Shown one piece after another: positions 63,343 to 64,000 of a stretch of DNA of 64,000 bases. Positions within the stretch are counted from its first letter, which is position 1, and every line of letters begins with the position of its first letter. Below the pieces are notes generated by a model that was not told where the DNA came from, searched no databases, and worked only from the letters and a program-made list of their open reading frames with translations. This DNA is from CAIUGU01 sp963819685 (GTDB taxonomy: Bacteria > Pseudomonadota > Gammaproteobacteria > Steroidobacterales > Steroidobacteraceae). Location: contig CAWFXI010000003.1 in assembly GCA_963819685.1 (NCBI GenBank), positions 496,001 through 560,000 of the forward strand. Reading direction: 5' to 3'. The position numbers and the translations under genes were made by a program.

Positions 63343-64000
63343 CGAAACTCCCTTCGGCACGCGGACGATGGTCGTGCCCGCAATCTTGTCGTGCCACGAC
63401 TGCTTTTCGGTATCAAAGACCACCCAGATGAAGCCGAGACCCGCCACGGCGAGTGACAGGAAGCAGCTCAAGGCACGCACTACGGCGGTTGGCCAGTCGA
63501 TGGGTCGGCCATCGAGCCGTACGACCTTGATGCCGCAGATGCTGCCACCAATGGTCGTCGATTTTATCTTCCACATCACTGCTCCATAGGCGGCCAGCAA
63601 CAGCAACACCCCTGAACCGGGACTGTCGATGATGGCCAGAATGATCGCGATCAGCATCGCGTCGACGAAAAGTGCCGCCATGCGAATCCAGAATCCTGCT
63701 CGTGGCATCGTGCTGTCCGCAGCAGGCTGTGGCGCTACAGGCACTTCCGGGGCGGAGGTTGTGGTGTTTGCCGTCGGACCTTCGAAGCCCATGTCTGAGG
63801 TGGAGGTCTGCGCCCCGGTATCTGCTTTGCCAAAGTCCGCGTGACCCTGAATGGAACCGGTTGCACCCGTCGTGGTGGCGGGTGGGTGTTCCGCTTGCCA
63901 TGCCACCAACAGCGTGTAGAGAACTACACCGAGGCCCAGAACACCGAGCAGCTTATAGACAACAAAGCCGAGTACTGGAACCAGATAGAGCGCGAGTACG
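63334..64000 (-). CDS. RDD-family membrane protein, 5' end beyond the window
   Basis: The frame stays open to the right edge, so the start lies outside; 221 complete codons plus the stop are visible. An additional membrane helix is coded at 63910-64000 (LYLVPVLGFVVYKLLGVLGL), followed by a Thr/Ala/Pro-rich linker. The RDD domain then shows GFWIRMAALFVDAMLIAIIL and SICGIKVVRLDGRPIDWPTA. RDD proteins are small membrane proteins of uncertain function, sometimes linked to ion exchange. The extra N-terminal helix and long linker are not typical of the minimal family. Confidence 0.85.
   Translation of the reverse strand, partial: VLALYLVPVLGFVVYKLLGVLGLGVVLYTLLVAWQAEHPPATTTGATGSIQGHADFGKADTGAQTSTSDMGFEGPTANTTTSAPEVPVAPQPAADSTMPRAGFWIRMAALFVDAMLIAIILAIIDSPGSGVLLLLAAYGAVMWKIKSTTIGGSICGIKVVRLDGRPIDWPTAVVRALSCFLSLAVAGLGFIWVVFDTEKQSWHDKIAGTTIVRVPKGVSLL

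Noticed and set aside
1..64000. CRISPR arrays, rRNA, tRNA, prophage or insertion sequences
   Set aside because: Reading through the window showed no regular spaced repeats, no conserved rRNA or tRNA segments and no transposase or phage genes; small tRNAs could still be missed without a covariance search.

Overview
The window is a GC-rich (roughly 60-65 % by eye), gene-dense chromosomal segment of a Gram-negative aerobe. Two TonB-dependent receptors, LpxO-, XerD-, DsbC-, ZapE-, FdxA- and YebC-type proteins and the intergenic repeat style point to a gammaproteobacterium near the Xanthomonadales/Nevskiales/Steroidobacterales. That placement is inference; no rRNA or other taxonomic marker is present. 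I saw no tRNA, rRNA, CRISPR array, insertion sequence or prophage.

Layout. 1-9 kb: end of a TonB receptor, a tandem SnoaL protein, LpxO-like hydroxylase, GlpQ, Dps, YebC, NnrU, TauE and class I fructose bisphosphatase. 9-16.4 kb: a polyamine (gamma-glutamyl-putrescine type) catabolic locus with two glutamine-synthetase-like ligases, PuuD, a PuuB-like oxidase, an SpuC-like transaminase and a GST. 16.4-20.3 kb: an NCS2 permease, two cysteine hydrolases (one strongly like biuret hydrolase) and an AtzH/HpxZ-like protein, suggesting ureide use. 20.6-28.8 kb: four overlapping genes for a large DUF2126 transglutaminase, a circularly permuted ATP-grasp/alpha-E protein, a second transglutaminase and a double ABC ATPase; this is the least understood and most interesting module. 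28.8-34.8 kb: a tightly coupled glcDEFB glycolate/glyoxylate operon. 35-38.8 kb: a PQQ dehydrogenase, an intradiol dioxygenase and a 3-hydroxyaspartate/serine-threonine ammonia-lyase-type enzyme. 39-44.7 kb: PhzF and a membrane protein, then a TPP-riboswitch-controlled thiamine acquisition operon (TonB receptor, YkoF-like binder, PnuT-like permease, sugar/thiamine-kinase-like protein). 44.8-64 kb: mainly housekeeping genes: a 2Fe-2S ferredoxin, gpmA, a pdhABC-type 2-oxoacid dehydrogenase, zapE, ETF-quinone oxidoreductase, a paired M16 peptidase operon, an SDR, plsC, xerD, dsbC, fdxA, a NUDIX hydrolase, etfBA, an esterase, two small hypotheticals and a truncated RDD protein.

A striking quality feature is that nine or ten otherwise well-conserved genes in the left 36 kb carry single-base frame disruptions (near 2390, 4347, 4464, 5158, 7279, 10407, probably 14245, 17561, 22080, 32312 and 35386), most looking like one extra base; none is seen in the right 28 kb. 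Correcting each gives a family-typical length, so these are more likely sequencing or assembly errors than true decay. They also create an illusory GlcE-GlcF fusion.

Functional links: ETF (etfBA) feeds electrons to the ETF-quinone oxidoreductase; glcDEF makes glyoxylate, which malate synthase G condenses with acetyl-CoA, the product of the pdh complex; the ammonia-lyase and polyamine genes feed nitrogen and carbon into central metabolism.
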